Assembly: GCA_014595895.1 (NCBI GenBank)
Contig: JABUKB010000001.1
Span: 496,001-560,000 of the forward strand
Origin: Lysinibacillus odysseyi
GTDB lineage: Bacteria > Bacillota > Bacilli > Bacillales_A > Planococcaceae
Direction of reading: 5' to 3'
Length of the DNA: 64,000 bases
A program made the translations under genes and the position numbers. Positions 26,036 through 33,633 of the stretch are shown piece after piece. Under the pieces are notes generated by a model. The model was not told the DNA's origin. It made no database searches and was given only the letters and a program-made list of their open reading frames with translations. Every line of letters begins with the position of its first letter. Position 1 is the stretch's first letter.

Positions 26036-26665
26036 ATGTGGATTGATATTACGATGCCATTGCATAAACATATGCCTGTTTGGCCAGGCGATACACCGTT
26101 TACATATAAACTGGACGCTACACTCGAACAAGATGGCGCCAATGTTGGTCAAATTCAAATGAGTCTTCATGCAGGAACTCATATTGATGCGCCTTTTCAC
26201 TATGACTCATTCGGCAAGGCAATTGATGCTGTACCATTTGAATTATTCATTGGACCAGCTCTCGTAATCGATGTAGTTGGTGCCGAGCAAGTGACGATGC
26301 AACACATTGTCGATATAGATGTTTCGCAAACAGCAAGAGTACTATTTAAAACAAAGGAAGCAGTGGATTTTTACCGCTTTGAGCAACACTATACAGACAT
26401 TCATCCGGCAGTTATTCATTTTTTACATGGACAAGGCGTGCAGGTAATCGGAACAGATGCACCGTCAATAGATGCATATAGTGATGAGACATTGCAGGGG
26501 CATATGGCATGTAAAGAAACAGGGATGTTTATTATTGAAAATTTAGTACTGAAGGATGTGAAAGCAGGCATCTATGACATGATTGCCATGCCGCTAGCGA
26601 TTCAAGGAGCGGATGCATCTCCCGTACGTGCGGCATTAAAGCCTTCCACTAATCATTTGCTATAG
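26036..26665 (+). CDS. Cyclase family / kynurenine formamidase-like metal hydrolase
   Basis: A 209-residue protein of the cyclase (KynB) family. The metal-binding signature HAGTHIDAPFHY is at about 48-59, with a preceding WPGDTP and a downstream histidine-containing QGHMACKE. KynB hydrolyses N-formylkynurenine, but many relatives act on other substrates, and no kynA or kynU is nearby, so arylformamidase activity is only probable. Start ATG 26036 follows GGGAG. It begins a stretch not found at this place in B. subtilis. Confidence 0.8.
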   Translation: MWIDITMPLHKHMPVWPGDTPFTYKLDATLEQDGANVGQIQMSLHAGTHIDAPFHYDSFGKAIDAVPFELFIGPALVIDVVGAEQVTMQHIVDIDVSQTARVLFKTKEAVDFYRFEQHYTDIHPAVIHFLHGQGVQVIGTDAPSIDAYSDETLQGHMACKETGMFIIENLVLKDVKAGIYDMIAMPLAIQGADASPVRAALKPSTNHLL

Positions 26666-26813
26666 AATCTGAAAGCTATTTTAGGAGGCATCTTCTAGGA
26701 TAGCTTTTTTGTCTTTAAATGTCTAAATAGTTGAGATATATAAACAAAAACAGGTTGCATGAATATTCCCTCATTTTATAAATAATGATAATATTTACAT
26801 AGGAGGAGAAAAT

Positions 26814-27197
26814 ATGAAAAGAATTTCTAATAAAAAATCTAATATAATCAGTATATTGACTGCGGTCATTGTTTTGTTATTTTTGTTTTACCCAAATAAA
26901 TCGTTTGACGATAAAGCAGCTGATGCATTTGATGCATTAGAATATAACTTTGTAAATAGAATTGCTGTACAAGATATGGATGAAGATACAATAAGGTGGA
27001 TTCATGACACAGCATACGATATGGAAGAAAATCCGGATTCGTATAATGATAGAGAAAAATATATAATTAACAATTTATCTAGTATGATGGTAAGGGTTGG
27101 GATGATGAACAGTTTAGATTACCGGGATCGAATCTTAGAGGACCAGTACTATGATGCACGTGACTCTGTTCAGCAGGCTTTATCTGAAGGGGAATAA
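26814..27197 (+). CDS. Unrecognised membrane-anchored protein
   Basis: A 127-residue protein: basic N-terminus, one hydrophobic segment (about 11-26) and an acidic, probably helical extracytoplasmic domain rich in D, E, Y and M. There is no lipobox cysteine, so it is a signal-anchor rather than a lipoprotein. ATG 26814 follows AGGAGGAG. Base composition is visibly more AT-rich than the housekeeping genes. No family recognised. Confidence 0.7.
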   Translation: MKRISNKKSNIISILTAVIVLLFLFYPNKSFDDKAADAFDALEYNFVNRIAVQDMDEDTIRWIHDTAYDMEENPDSYNDREKYIINNLSSMMVRVGMMNSLDYRDRILEDQYYDARDSVQQALSEGE

Positions 27198-27205
27198 TGT
27201 TTTAG

Positions 27206-27235
27206 AAAACACCTAGTTTTTGATGGTGTTTTTTA
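27206..27235 (+). terminator. Terminator after the 26814 gene
   Basis: AAAACACC (27206-27213) pairs with GGTGTTTT (27225-27232), loop 11 nt, followed by T. A further small hairpin (AACGC/GCGTT, 27266-27283) with a T run lies downstream. Confidence 0.65.
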
Positions 27236-27360
27236 TTAACACATTAAAAGTATCCATAAATCAAAAACGCATAAGAGAGCGTTATTTTTTATGTCGAAAA
27301 AGGAAATAAAATATCTCTATCGAATTATTTAATGAAAACATTTCATTGGAGGAGAATTAA

Positions 27361-27681
27361 ATGAGTAAAGCAGATGAATATTATTTGTCACTGCCATTAG
27401 AACCCAATGCAGTTTGGAGAAAAGCAATAAAGGAACAAGGCTATAGTCGAGCAAGTGGGGTAGAGATAGAAAAAGACGGAGAGAGATATTGGGACGGTGG
27501 AGCTTGTTTTGCAAAGTATGGCAAGTATCACTTGTTTTATAGGACATCTAGTCAACAAAGAGAAGCAATGGGTCTACAAAGGTGGATAGTTAATACCGAT
27601 ACGCATGAAGTGAGAAGAATAGCTACTAATATAAAAAGGCAAGAATTAAAGGCAATTTTCACTGATGAGAACGATAATTGA
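27361..27681 (+). CDS. Unrecognised small soluble protein
   Basis: A 106-residue protein, no membrane segment, with aromatic-rich patches (AVWRKAIKEQGYSRASG, CFAKYGKYHLFYRTSS). ATG 27361 is preceded by TTGGAGGAG. AT-rich and without a recognisable family; it lies in the accessory stretch between kynB and the lyase gene and may be a mobile-element passenger or decaying protein. Confidence 0.6.
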   Translation: MSKADEYYLSLPLEPNAVWRKAIKEQGYSRASGVEIEKDGERYWDGGACFAKYGKYHLFYRTSSQQREAMGLQRWIVNTDTHEVRRIATNIKRQELKAIFTDENDN

Positions 27682-27744
27682 ACAATATAGTATTATCGTA
27701 TAATTTTTGCTGAATAGTAGGAGCTAAGGGAGATTGGGAGACGA

Positions 27745-28158
27745 ATGGTTGTTAAAAATAAATACAAGGAAATAGATGTTTTTAATTTAGTAGATATGTT
27801 TTCGGCAAAAGTTAAAAGCGGTCTTGACCTTTCCTACAAAAAGGAGACATTAAAAAATATCAGAGAAATTAAGAATTTCACTGATGAGTTAAAAGCTGAG
27901 TGTGGTATTTACTATTTTATACAAGAAGGGTTTATTAAATATATTGGTAGAGCACTTCCAACAGTCGGCTTGAGGTCTAGGATTCTAAATCAGATTAATG
28001 CTTTTGGGGATGAAAATTGGGATAAGGTGATTAGAGCCGATAATACTGAAATCGCCGTTTTTATATTCAACGATTTAGAACAATGGTATTTTATTTCTGC
28101 ATTAGAGCATTACCTTATTGAAAAACTAGAACGACCTATTTTTAATAAACGATGCTAA
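27745..28158 (+). CDS. Single-domain GIY-YIG-like nuclease
   Basis: A 137-residue protein. Residues 54-58 (GIYYF) and 66-68 (YIG) form the GIY-YIG signature, followed by arginines at 77/79 in GLRSRI, a glutamate at 121 and asparagine at 134 (PIFNK), which is the order and spacing of the catalytic residues of this nuclease fold. The N-terminal 50 residues are helical and unassigned. No DNA-binding domain is attached. ATG is preceded by TTGGGAG-type sequence. The host function (repair, mobile or defence) is unknown. Confidence 0.65.
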   Translation: MVVKNKYKEIDVFNLVDMFSAKVKSGLDLSYKKETLKNIREIKNFTDELKAECGIYYFIQEGFIKYIGRALPTVGLRSRILNQINAFGDENWDKVIRADNTEIAVFIFNDLEQWYFISALEHYLIEKLERPIFNKRC

Positions 28159-28308
28159 AATTGAGTAAACTTCTCTTTACAGATTAGTTTAGTAACTAAC
28201 TCGTAAGACTAAAAGCAAAAATATCTTAAAAGTAAGTCTTTTTTTAGATTAAGTAGAACTAATTTTCTTCAAGAAGGACTAAAAAATGGAATTTATAAGT
28301 AACCTGGA

Positions 28309-28333
28309 GGATGCGCCATGGCGTATCCTTTTT
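28309..28333 (+). terminator. Hairpin terminator in the 28.2-28.5 kb interval
   Basis: GGATGCGCC (28309-28317) pairs with GGCGTATCC (28320-28328) and is followed by five T; the loop is only 2 nt, so the innermost pair probably opens. Confidence 0.65.
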
Positions 28334-28396
28334 ATTTCACAAAAAGAAGCGTATAAGATAAGCGATAATTTGGTAGGAGAGACAGATGTACTAATT

Positions 28397-28434
28397 CGAA
28401 AAAGCTATCTCTTTTTTAAGAGGGGGCTTTTTCA
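28397..28434. terminator. Second hairpin, possibly bidirectional
   Basis: GAAAAAGC (28398-28405) pairs with GCTTTTTC (28426-28433), with an inner TCTCTT/AAGAGG stem. A/T tracts are on both sides. Confidence 0.5.
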
Positions 28435-28548
28435 TATTTTGTTATATTTAGAAAATTGAATTTTCCAACAACTCATTTCTCTTTTTTAGTATAATGATAT
28501 CAGAATAATTTATCGCATTGAAGCGTTAAAGCGTTAGGAGAGATATAT

Positions 28549-29994
28549 ATGACAGTTAAGTTTTATTCGGGTGAAGAAATTCCGTTAGAAATGCATAAAG
28601 TACGGATTGTACAAAAGCTCAATTTACCGCCTGTGGAAGAACGCGTTAAAGCGATGAAAGAAGCAGGCTATAATACGTTTTTGTTGCAAAATCAAGATGT
28701 TTATATGGATATGCTGACAGATAGCGGGGTCAATGCAATGTCCGATCGTCAGCAAGCGTCCATGCTAGTAGCGGACGATAGCTATGCAGGTTCTACAACA
28801 TTTACACGCTTACAACAAAAAATAGAAGAAATTTTTGGAACAAAGTATTTCCTGCCAACTCACCAAGGTCGAGCATGTGAAAATATTATTTCACAAGTAT
28901 TCGTGAAGCCAGGGACAACGGTACCGATGAACTATCACTTCACGACAACAAAGGCTCACATTACATTAAATGGCGGTACAGTAGAAGAGATATTTGAGGA
29001 TGAAGCATTAAACCTTGAGTCAACAGAGTTGTTTAAAGGCAATATGGATATTGAAAAGCTGACTGCCTTAATTGAGGAACGCGGGGCAGATAAAATTGCC
29101 TTTATTCGTGTAGAAGCCGGTACAAACCTAATCGGAGGTCAACCCCACTCTGTGGAAAACTTAAAGCAAGTACGTGCTGTTTGCGATCAATATGGTTTAA
29201 AACTTGTTTATGATATTAGCTTACTGGCAGATAATTTACACTTCATTAAGGAACGCGAAGAAGCATATAAAAATGCTTCAATCCGTGAGATTACGCGTGA
29301 ATTGTCAGATCAAGCGCATATTTTATATTTCTCTGCTCGTAAATTAGGTTTTGCGCGCGGTGGTGCTATTTGCACGAATAGCGAAGAAGATTATTTAGCG
29401 ATGCGTGAATATATCACACTATATGAAGGATTCTTAACATATGGCGGTATGTCAGTGCGTGAAATGGAAGCCATCACGGTTGGTTTAGAGGAAACAATGG
29501 ATGAACAGTACATTTCACAAGGTCCGAAATTTATTCAGTATATGTCGGACGAGCTGCAGAAAAAAGGCGTGCCGGTAGTATTGCCAGCGGGGGGATTAGG
29601 ATGTCATATTGATGCGAGTCGCTTTGTCCCTCATCTTGACCAAACAGCTTATCCGGCCGGGGCATTAGCGGCAGCGATATATATTGCAAGTGGTGCGCGC
29701 GGCATGGAACGCGGTACGATGTCAGAGCAGCGCGATGAAGAGGGCAATGAAACCCTATCGCATATGGAGTTAGTCCGTATGGCGATGCCCCGTCGTGTAT
29801 TTACGCTTTCCCAAGTGAAATATGTGGTGGATCGTATTGCATGGCTATATGAAAACCGTGAGTTAATCGGCGGTATGACATTCGTAGAAGAGCCGAAAGT
29901 GTTACGCTTTTTCTTCGGTAAATTAGATGCCACATCGGATTGGCCGGAAAAATTAGCCGCAAAATTCCGTGAAGATTTCGGGGATAGTTTATAA
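28549..29994 (+). CDS. Beta-eliminating lyase, tyrosine phenol-lyase/tryptophanase family (divergent)
   Basis: A 481-residue fold-type I PLP enzyme aligning throughout with tyrosine phenol-lyase (TPL) and tryptophanase. Shared residues: Y79 (DDSYAGS), T104 in PTHQGRACENIISQ, N193 (GTNLIGGQP), D222 and PLP lysine K265. R388 in SGARGMERG and LRFF near 456-459 match TPL (R381, F448 region), not tryptophanase. However, the PLP-O3'-binding arginine (TPL R217) is L225 here and TPL K256 is R264, so substrate and activity are uncertain. The stop codon lies at the very edge of the structured repeat at 29991. Confidence 0.82.
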   Translation: MTVKFYSGEEIPLEMHKVRIVQKLNLPPVEERVKAMKEAGYNTFLLQNQDVYMDMLTDSGVNAMSDRQQASMLVADDSYAGSTTFTRLQQKIEEIFGTKYFLPTHQGRACENIISQVFVKPGTTVPMNYHFTTTKAHITLNGGTVEEIFEDEALNLESTELFKGNMDIEKLTALIEERGADKIAFIRVEAGTNLIGGQPHSVENLKQVRAVCDQYGLKLVYDISLLADNLHFIKEREEAYKNASIREITRELSDQAHILYFSARKLGFARGGAICTNSEEDYLAMREYITLYEGFLTYGGMSVREMEAITVGLEETMDEQYISQGPKFIQYMSDELQKKGVPVVLPAGGLGCHIDASRFVPHLDQTAYPAGALAAAIYIASGARGMERGTMSEQRDEEGNETLSHMELVRMAMPRRVFTLSQVKYVVDRIAWLYENRELIGGMTFVEEPKVLRFFFGKLDATSDWPEKLAAKFREDFGDSL

Positions 29995-30240
29995 AGTGAA
30001 ACTTCAATCAGTGGGGGTTCTTCACCCCCACTGATGAATAAGGAACACAAGCTAAGTTCGCCACGTCCTGTGGCAACGCTTGTGTAACCAACATCGTGTT
30101 GGCCCGAACCAATCGGGCTTTTACGGGTAGTTGATCTCCCCCCTAGACTTATCGGCCTTCTTAAGTCTTGAGGTGGGAGTCTCACCTCTGTCGCTACGCT
30201 TTCGAGGCAGATAAATTACTACCCGTTAATGCGGGATAAA
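29991..30240 (+). ncRNA. Structured mobile RNA element, HEARO/IscB omega-RNA-like, solo copy 1
   Basis: A 250-bp element about 90% identical to 52177-52425, starting ATAAAGTGAAACTTC and ending GCGGGATAAA, so ATAAA bounds both ends. In order it contains a 12-bp hairpin (ATCAGTGGGGGT arm), ACACAAGC/GCTTGTGT enclosing GCCAC/GTGGC, CCAACA/TGTTGG, GCCCGA/TCGGGC, and a long-range ACGGGTAGT/ACTACCCGT stem enclosing CTCCC-CCT/AGG-GGGAG and GAGGTG/CACCTC hairpins. No protein is encoded. The layout and ATAAA flank fit the omega-RNA of IscB/IsrB elements; the family name is inference. It sits between the lyase stop and that gene's terminator. Confidence 0.65.
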
Positions 30241-30242
30241 AT

Positions 30243-30284
30243 AAAAGTCATCTTGAAAGGGGCGCTTTTCAAGATGACTTTTTA
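30243..30284 (+). terminator. Terminator of the lyase gene, displaced by the repeat
   Basis: A perfect 16-bp stem (30243-30258 with 30267-30282) with an 8-nt loop and T tail begins 2 bp after the repeat, so the insertion separated it from the lyase gene by 250 bp. Confidence 0.88.
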
Positions 30285-30391
30285 GTAATTGTGCTGATAC
30301 TCTCGTTAATAATGTGACATATTTTGATTATCATTCTAAATTGAATGCAATTTCCTGAGTGAAAACATAGGAAGTTGTATAAACAAAATGA

Positions 30392-31234
30392 TCAGATTTT
30401 TTTAGCCAGTTCATCGATATCGTCTGCTGCTTCGGTTAATTTCTCAATGGAGTTGGCAATTTCAACAATTGCGGCTGTTTGCTGTTCAGAAATAGCTGTA
30501 GTAGACATCACTTTTTGCTCTACAGCGGATACTTTCTCTTGCATAGACGCTAGTAGGTTTCTGATTTCGTTGACAGATTCGGCACTTTTATCTGCGAGTT
30601 TTGTAATTTCCTTTGCTACTACACTGAAGCCGCGCCCGTGTTCGCCGGAGCGAGCTGCCTCTATTCCTGCATTGAAGCCGAGGATTCGCGTATTTTTCGC
30701 TACATTATTAATAATATCTAATATTTTAGCAGAGTTTTCTACCTGTTGTCTTAACATGTTCTGTGCTTCAGCTACATCTGTCATATGGTTTGTTAACTCG
30801 TTGGCCGAAGCGGCTAATTGTTCGGTAGCACTGGAAATTTCCGTAGAAGAATCAGCAAAACGTTCGGCCAGCTGTAGTAATTCAACCTGCTTATTAATAC
30901 TTGCTACTAAAGCGATGCTGCCAATTACTTTTTGCTGGGCGTTGAGAATCGGAGCGATCGCTACCTTCATTGCTTTGCCATATAACTCTTCTGGTATTGT
31001 TAATATTTGAGGCTGTTTAGAGCGCATCACGCTTAACATGGGGTCTCGGGATGTTAACTTACTCCCCAACATATTTTCTACTTCTAATTCTTTTGATTGA
31101 AGCTGCAACACGATGGTATCCAAATCGGAAATGGAAATGCTGACATCTTCTGCATGTAAGGATTGCAGGGTTGGTGCGAATTGAATAATATGCTGCAAAT
31201 GTTCATCTAGCTGTTCATAGTTAATGGTAGTCAT
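30392..31234 (-). CDS. Soluble methyl-accepting chemotaxis signalling protein (YfmS-like)
   Basis: A 280-residue chemoreceptor without membrane segments: an N-terminal sensor region (about 1-110, with MRSKQPQ and a PAS/cache-like core) and a short C-terminal signalling domain with the conserved hairpin tip NTRILGFNAGIEAARSGEHGRGF (about 182-204). Size and layout match B. subtilis YfmS, a cytoplasmic receptor. ATG 31234 is preferred because GGAG lies 8 nt upstream; the ATG at 31240 is too close. The ribosome site lies in a small hairpin loop (31235-31258). Confidence 0.85.
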   Translation of the reverse strand: MTTINYEQLDEHLQHIIQFAPTLQSLHAEDVSISISDLDTIVLQLQSKELEVENMLGSKLTSRDPMLSVMRSKQPQILTIPEELYGKAMKVAIAPILNAQQKVIGSIALVASINKQVELLQLAERFADSSTEISSATEQLAASANELTNHMTDVAEAQNMLRQQVENSAKILDIINNVAKNTRILGFNAGIEAARSGEHGRGFSVVAKEITKLADKSAESVNEIRNLLASMQEKVSAVEQKVMSTTAISEQQTAAIVEIANSIEKLTEAADDIDELAKKI

Positions 31235-31258
31235 ATACATACTCCTTTTTGTATGTAT
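31235..31258 (-). promoter_or_regulatory. Inverted repeat enclosing the chemoreceptor ribosome site
   Basis: ATACATAC and GTATGTAT form an 8-bp stem around an 8-nt loop that contains AAGGAG of the 31234 gene. It could modulate translation; no regulator is known. Confidence 0.35.
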
Positions 31259-31289
31259 TATACTACTAAAAAATTAGGAAAATAAGGAA

Positions 31290-31326
31290 ATAAAATAAAA
31301 AAATGCGGCAAAAGCCGCACTTTTTT
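31290..31326. terminator. Terminator after fabI
   Basis: TGCGGC (31304-31309) pairs with GCCGCA (31314-31319); an A tract on the left and T tract on the right allow termination of the leftward fabI message and of any rightward one. Confidence 0.85.
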
Positions 31327-32102
31327 TATCCCATTATGTTATAACCAGAATCAACATAAATCGTTTCTCCTGTAACACCTCTAGAAAGGCGACTTAACAT
31401 GACCACTGTCATATCCGCCACTTCATCTTGGTTAGTATTACGTTTTAATGGAGCTGTTTCTTCAATTTTGTTTAAAATTTGATTAAAGCTTGGTACACCT
31501 TTAGCCGCTAATGTACGGATAGCGCCTGCTGAAATGGCATTGACACGAACGCCTTCTTTTCCAAGATCTGCCGCTAAATAACGCATAGAGGCTTCGAGTG
31601 CTGCCTTAGCTACACCCATGACATTATAACCGTCTAGCACGCGCTCTGCTCCTAAATAGCTCATCGTTACGATCGATGCTTCGTTTGTTAGGTACGGCTT
31701 GGCTGCATTTGCTACAGCAACTAAAGAATAAGCGCTAGTATCTTGAGCAAAAGCATAGCCATCACGTGTTGTTTCTACAAAGCGATTGCGTAAATCTTCA
31801 GCATGAGCAAATGCAACGGAATGCACAATGCCATCAATTTGCCCGAACTTTGTACCGATTTCTTCAAAGGCTTGCTGAATCGATGCATCATCATTCACAT
31901 CACATTGGATGATAGCTGTTGGATGGTCTGGGTAATCGGCTAATAGCTTTTCGATTTTTCCTAGTGATCGCTCCTTGCGGTATGTAAAAATAACGCGAGC
32001 TCCTACTTCCAATAAGCGTTTTGCTGCTCCCCAAGCGATACTGCGTTCATTGGCTACGCCCATTACGACAACATTTTTATTTGCTAATTGTAATAAATCC
32101 AT
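31326..32102 (-). CDS. fabI: Enoyl-[acyl-carrier-protein] reductase (NADH) FabI
   Basis: A 258-residue short-chain dehydrogenase of the FabI type. The cofactor loop is GVANERSIAWGAA (15-27), and the FabI active site Y-x6-K motif is YNVMGVAK at about 157-164; SAGAIRTLAAKG follows as in FabI of B. subtilis. It reduces trans-2-enoyl-ACP in the last step of each fatty-acid elongation cycle and is the triclosan target. AAAGGGG precedes ATG 32102. A FapR-type operator lies 29 bp upstream. Confidence 0.96.
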   Translation of the reverse strand: MDLLQLANKNVVVMGVANERSIAWGAAKRLLEVGARVIFTYRKERSLGKIEKLLADYPDHPTAIIQCDVNDDASIQQAFEEIGTKFGQIDGIVHSVAFAHAEDLRNRFVETTRDGYAFAQDTSAYSLVAVANAAKPYLTNEASIVTMSYLGAERVLDGYNVMGVAKAALEASMRYLAADLGKEGVRVNAISAGAIRTLAAKGVPSFNQILNKIEETAPLKRNTNQDEVADMTVVMLSRLSRGVTGETIYVDSGYNIMG

Positions 32103-32130
32103 CTTTAAAACCCCTTTATCTTCTCAATTG

Positions 32131-32147
32131 TTAGTACCAACTACTAA
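32131..32147. promoter_or_regulatory. FapR operator upstream of fabI
   Basis: TTAGTACCAACTACTAA is a 17-bp near palindrome with TTAGTA/TACTAA half sites, matching the FapR box known upstream of Bacillus lipid genes (from memory). FapR repression is relieved by malonyl-CoA, so fabI is probably in the FapR regulon. Confidence 0.75.
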
Positions 32148-32204
32148 AACTAACTATAACATGAATGAAAGGTGATGAAAAGAAGGGAATAGCTGAAAAA
32201 AAGG

Positions 32205-32245
32205 GAAAATAAAAGACAGCCTAAAAAATCATTCAAGCTGTCCCT
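32205..32245 (-). terminator. Terminator after fer
   Basis: GACAGC (32215-32220) and GCTGTC (32237-32242) form the stem; read leftward it is followed by a TTTTATTTT tract. Confidence 0.65.
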
Positions 32246-32253
32246 CATGTATA

Positions 32254-32544
<291 letters not shown>

Positions 32545-32604
32545 TTATTCTATAGCTGTTTACTATACTTTTCAACACAATACTACGAAAAGGAGGGATT
32601 TGGC

Positions 32605-33633
32605 TTGTTAATTGACCAAATACTTTTACAAATTTTCTATAAATTAAATAATGAACGAACAATCAATGCGGCTTATCACTTGCTTCGAGGAAAACGTTCT
32701 GGACAAACGATTCAAGACGTTGGTCTATTTAAATTATACCCGTATTTTGGGATTTTGAGAAAGCTCGCTAAACCTTCCTTTGATGACGGTGTTTCACGTT
32801 TAGTTGACCGTGATTTGTTGAAAGTGGAGGAGAGCGGCTATTTTACCGTGACATCCGCCGGACATGATGAACTTAAAAAATTAGAAATACCGTTTTACGA
32901 CGGCTGGCATTACCGGGGGAATGAGCATGTATTTTTTGCGAGACTCTCCTTGATTATCCAAACATTATCGTATCAAACGGCAGGACATAAGTACTTTTTA
33001 CCGGTGCAACGAGATGAGCAAACCCAGGCATGGTGCCGTGGCTTTTTAATGGATACACAATTTCATCGGCAGACATTGCAGGAACCTCTCTATGAGGAAA
33101 TGCTATCAACGCTGGAAAATGCACATTTATCAGAGCAGCAACGGCAGTTAGTATTAAATCGTTTAAGTGGGGCACATGTAGCTGGGGTAGCCTGGCAGCA
33201 AATGAGTGTACAATGGCAACTGCCAGAGCTCGATTGCCAGTTATTATTCATTAGTGCATTACATAGCTGGCTAGAAGAAATTCGCCAGCAGCAGCCGTTT
33301 TATTTATCCAAAATGACTGGGGATATCCGTGTCGAAAACGTACTCACCGGCTCGGCTTATCAAACTGCACAGCTTTATATGCAAGGCTATACTTTAGAGC
33401 AAATCAGCCATATGCGCCAGTTGAAAATGAGCACTATAGAGGATCATATTGTTGAATTGGCAATGAATGAGCCTCATTTTGATATTCGTTTCTTTGTAAA
33501 GGAAGCGGACGAATTAGCAGTTCAGGAGGCGACGCAAACGTATATGACGAAAAAATTAAAAGTCCTGCGAGAAGTGCTGCCGCATTTGAGTTATTTCCAA
33601 ATACGGCTTGCGTTAGCAAGGGGGGAGGAGTAA
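32605..33633 (+). CDS. ypbB: YpbB, helicase-associated helix-turn-helix protein
   Basis: A 342-residue protein with a winged-helix-like N-terminal region and a C-terminal helix-turn-helix segment (MQGYTLEQISHMRQLKMSTIEDHI, about 251-274) of the kind found in RecQ-family RQC/HRDC regions. It ends 1 codon before recS and shares its GGAGGAG ribosome site, so the two are co-translated; it may act as a partner domain for the shortened RecQ. TTG start at 32605 with AGGAGG 8 nt upstream. Confidence 0.85.
   Translation: MLIDQILLQIFYKLNNERTINAAYHLLRGKRSGQTIQDVGLFKLYPYFGILRKLAKPSFDDGVSRLVDRDLLKVEESGYFTVTSAGHDELKKLEIPFYDGWHYRGNEHVFFARLSLIIQTLSYQTAGHKYFLPVQRDEQTQAWCRGFLMDTQFHRQTLQEPLYEEMLSTLENAHLSEQQRQLVLNRLSGAHVAGVAWQQMSVQWQLPELDCQLLFISALHSWLEEIRQQQPFYLSKMTGDIRVENVLTGSAYQTAQLYMQGYTLEQISHMRQLKMSTIEDHIVELAMNEPHFDIRFFVKEADELAVQEATQTYMTKKLKVLREVLPHLSYFQIRLALARGEE

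Larger units (their letters stand above)
28159..28548. other. Gene-free interval with three hairpins
   Basis: About 390 bp without a convincing gene. It holds an AAGACT/AGTCTT hairpin (about 28207-28245) followed by T, two further hairpins listed separately at 28309 and 28397, and a TATAAT (28490-28495) suited to driving the downstream lyase gene. The direct repeat GCGTTAAAGCGTTA lies just before that gene's ribosome site. Confidence 0.6.

Noticed and set aside
28286-28459. 57-codon frame with GAAGGA upstream in the 28.2-28.5 kb gap
   Set aside because: It spans two terminator-like hairpins, has no recognisable composition or membrane pattern, and is best explained as chance.
29649-30185. 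178-codon minus-strand frame across the end of the lyase gene and the repeat
   Set aside because: Two thirds is antisense to a well-supported enzyme and the rest lies in a structured element; the copy at 52177 does not keep the frame context.
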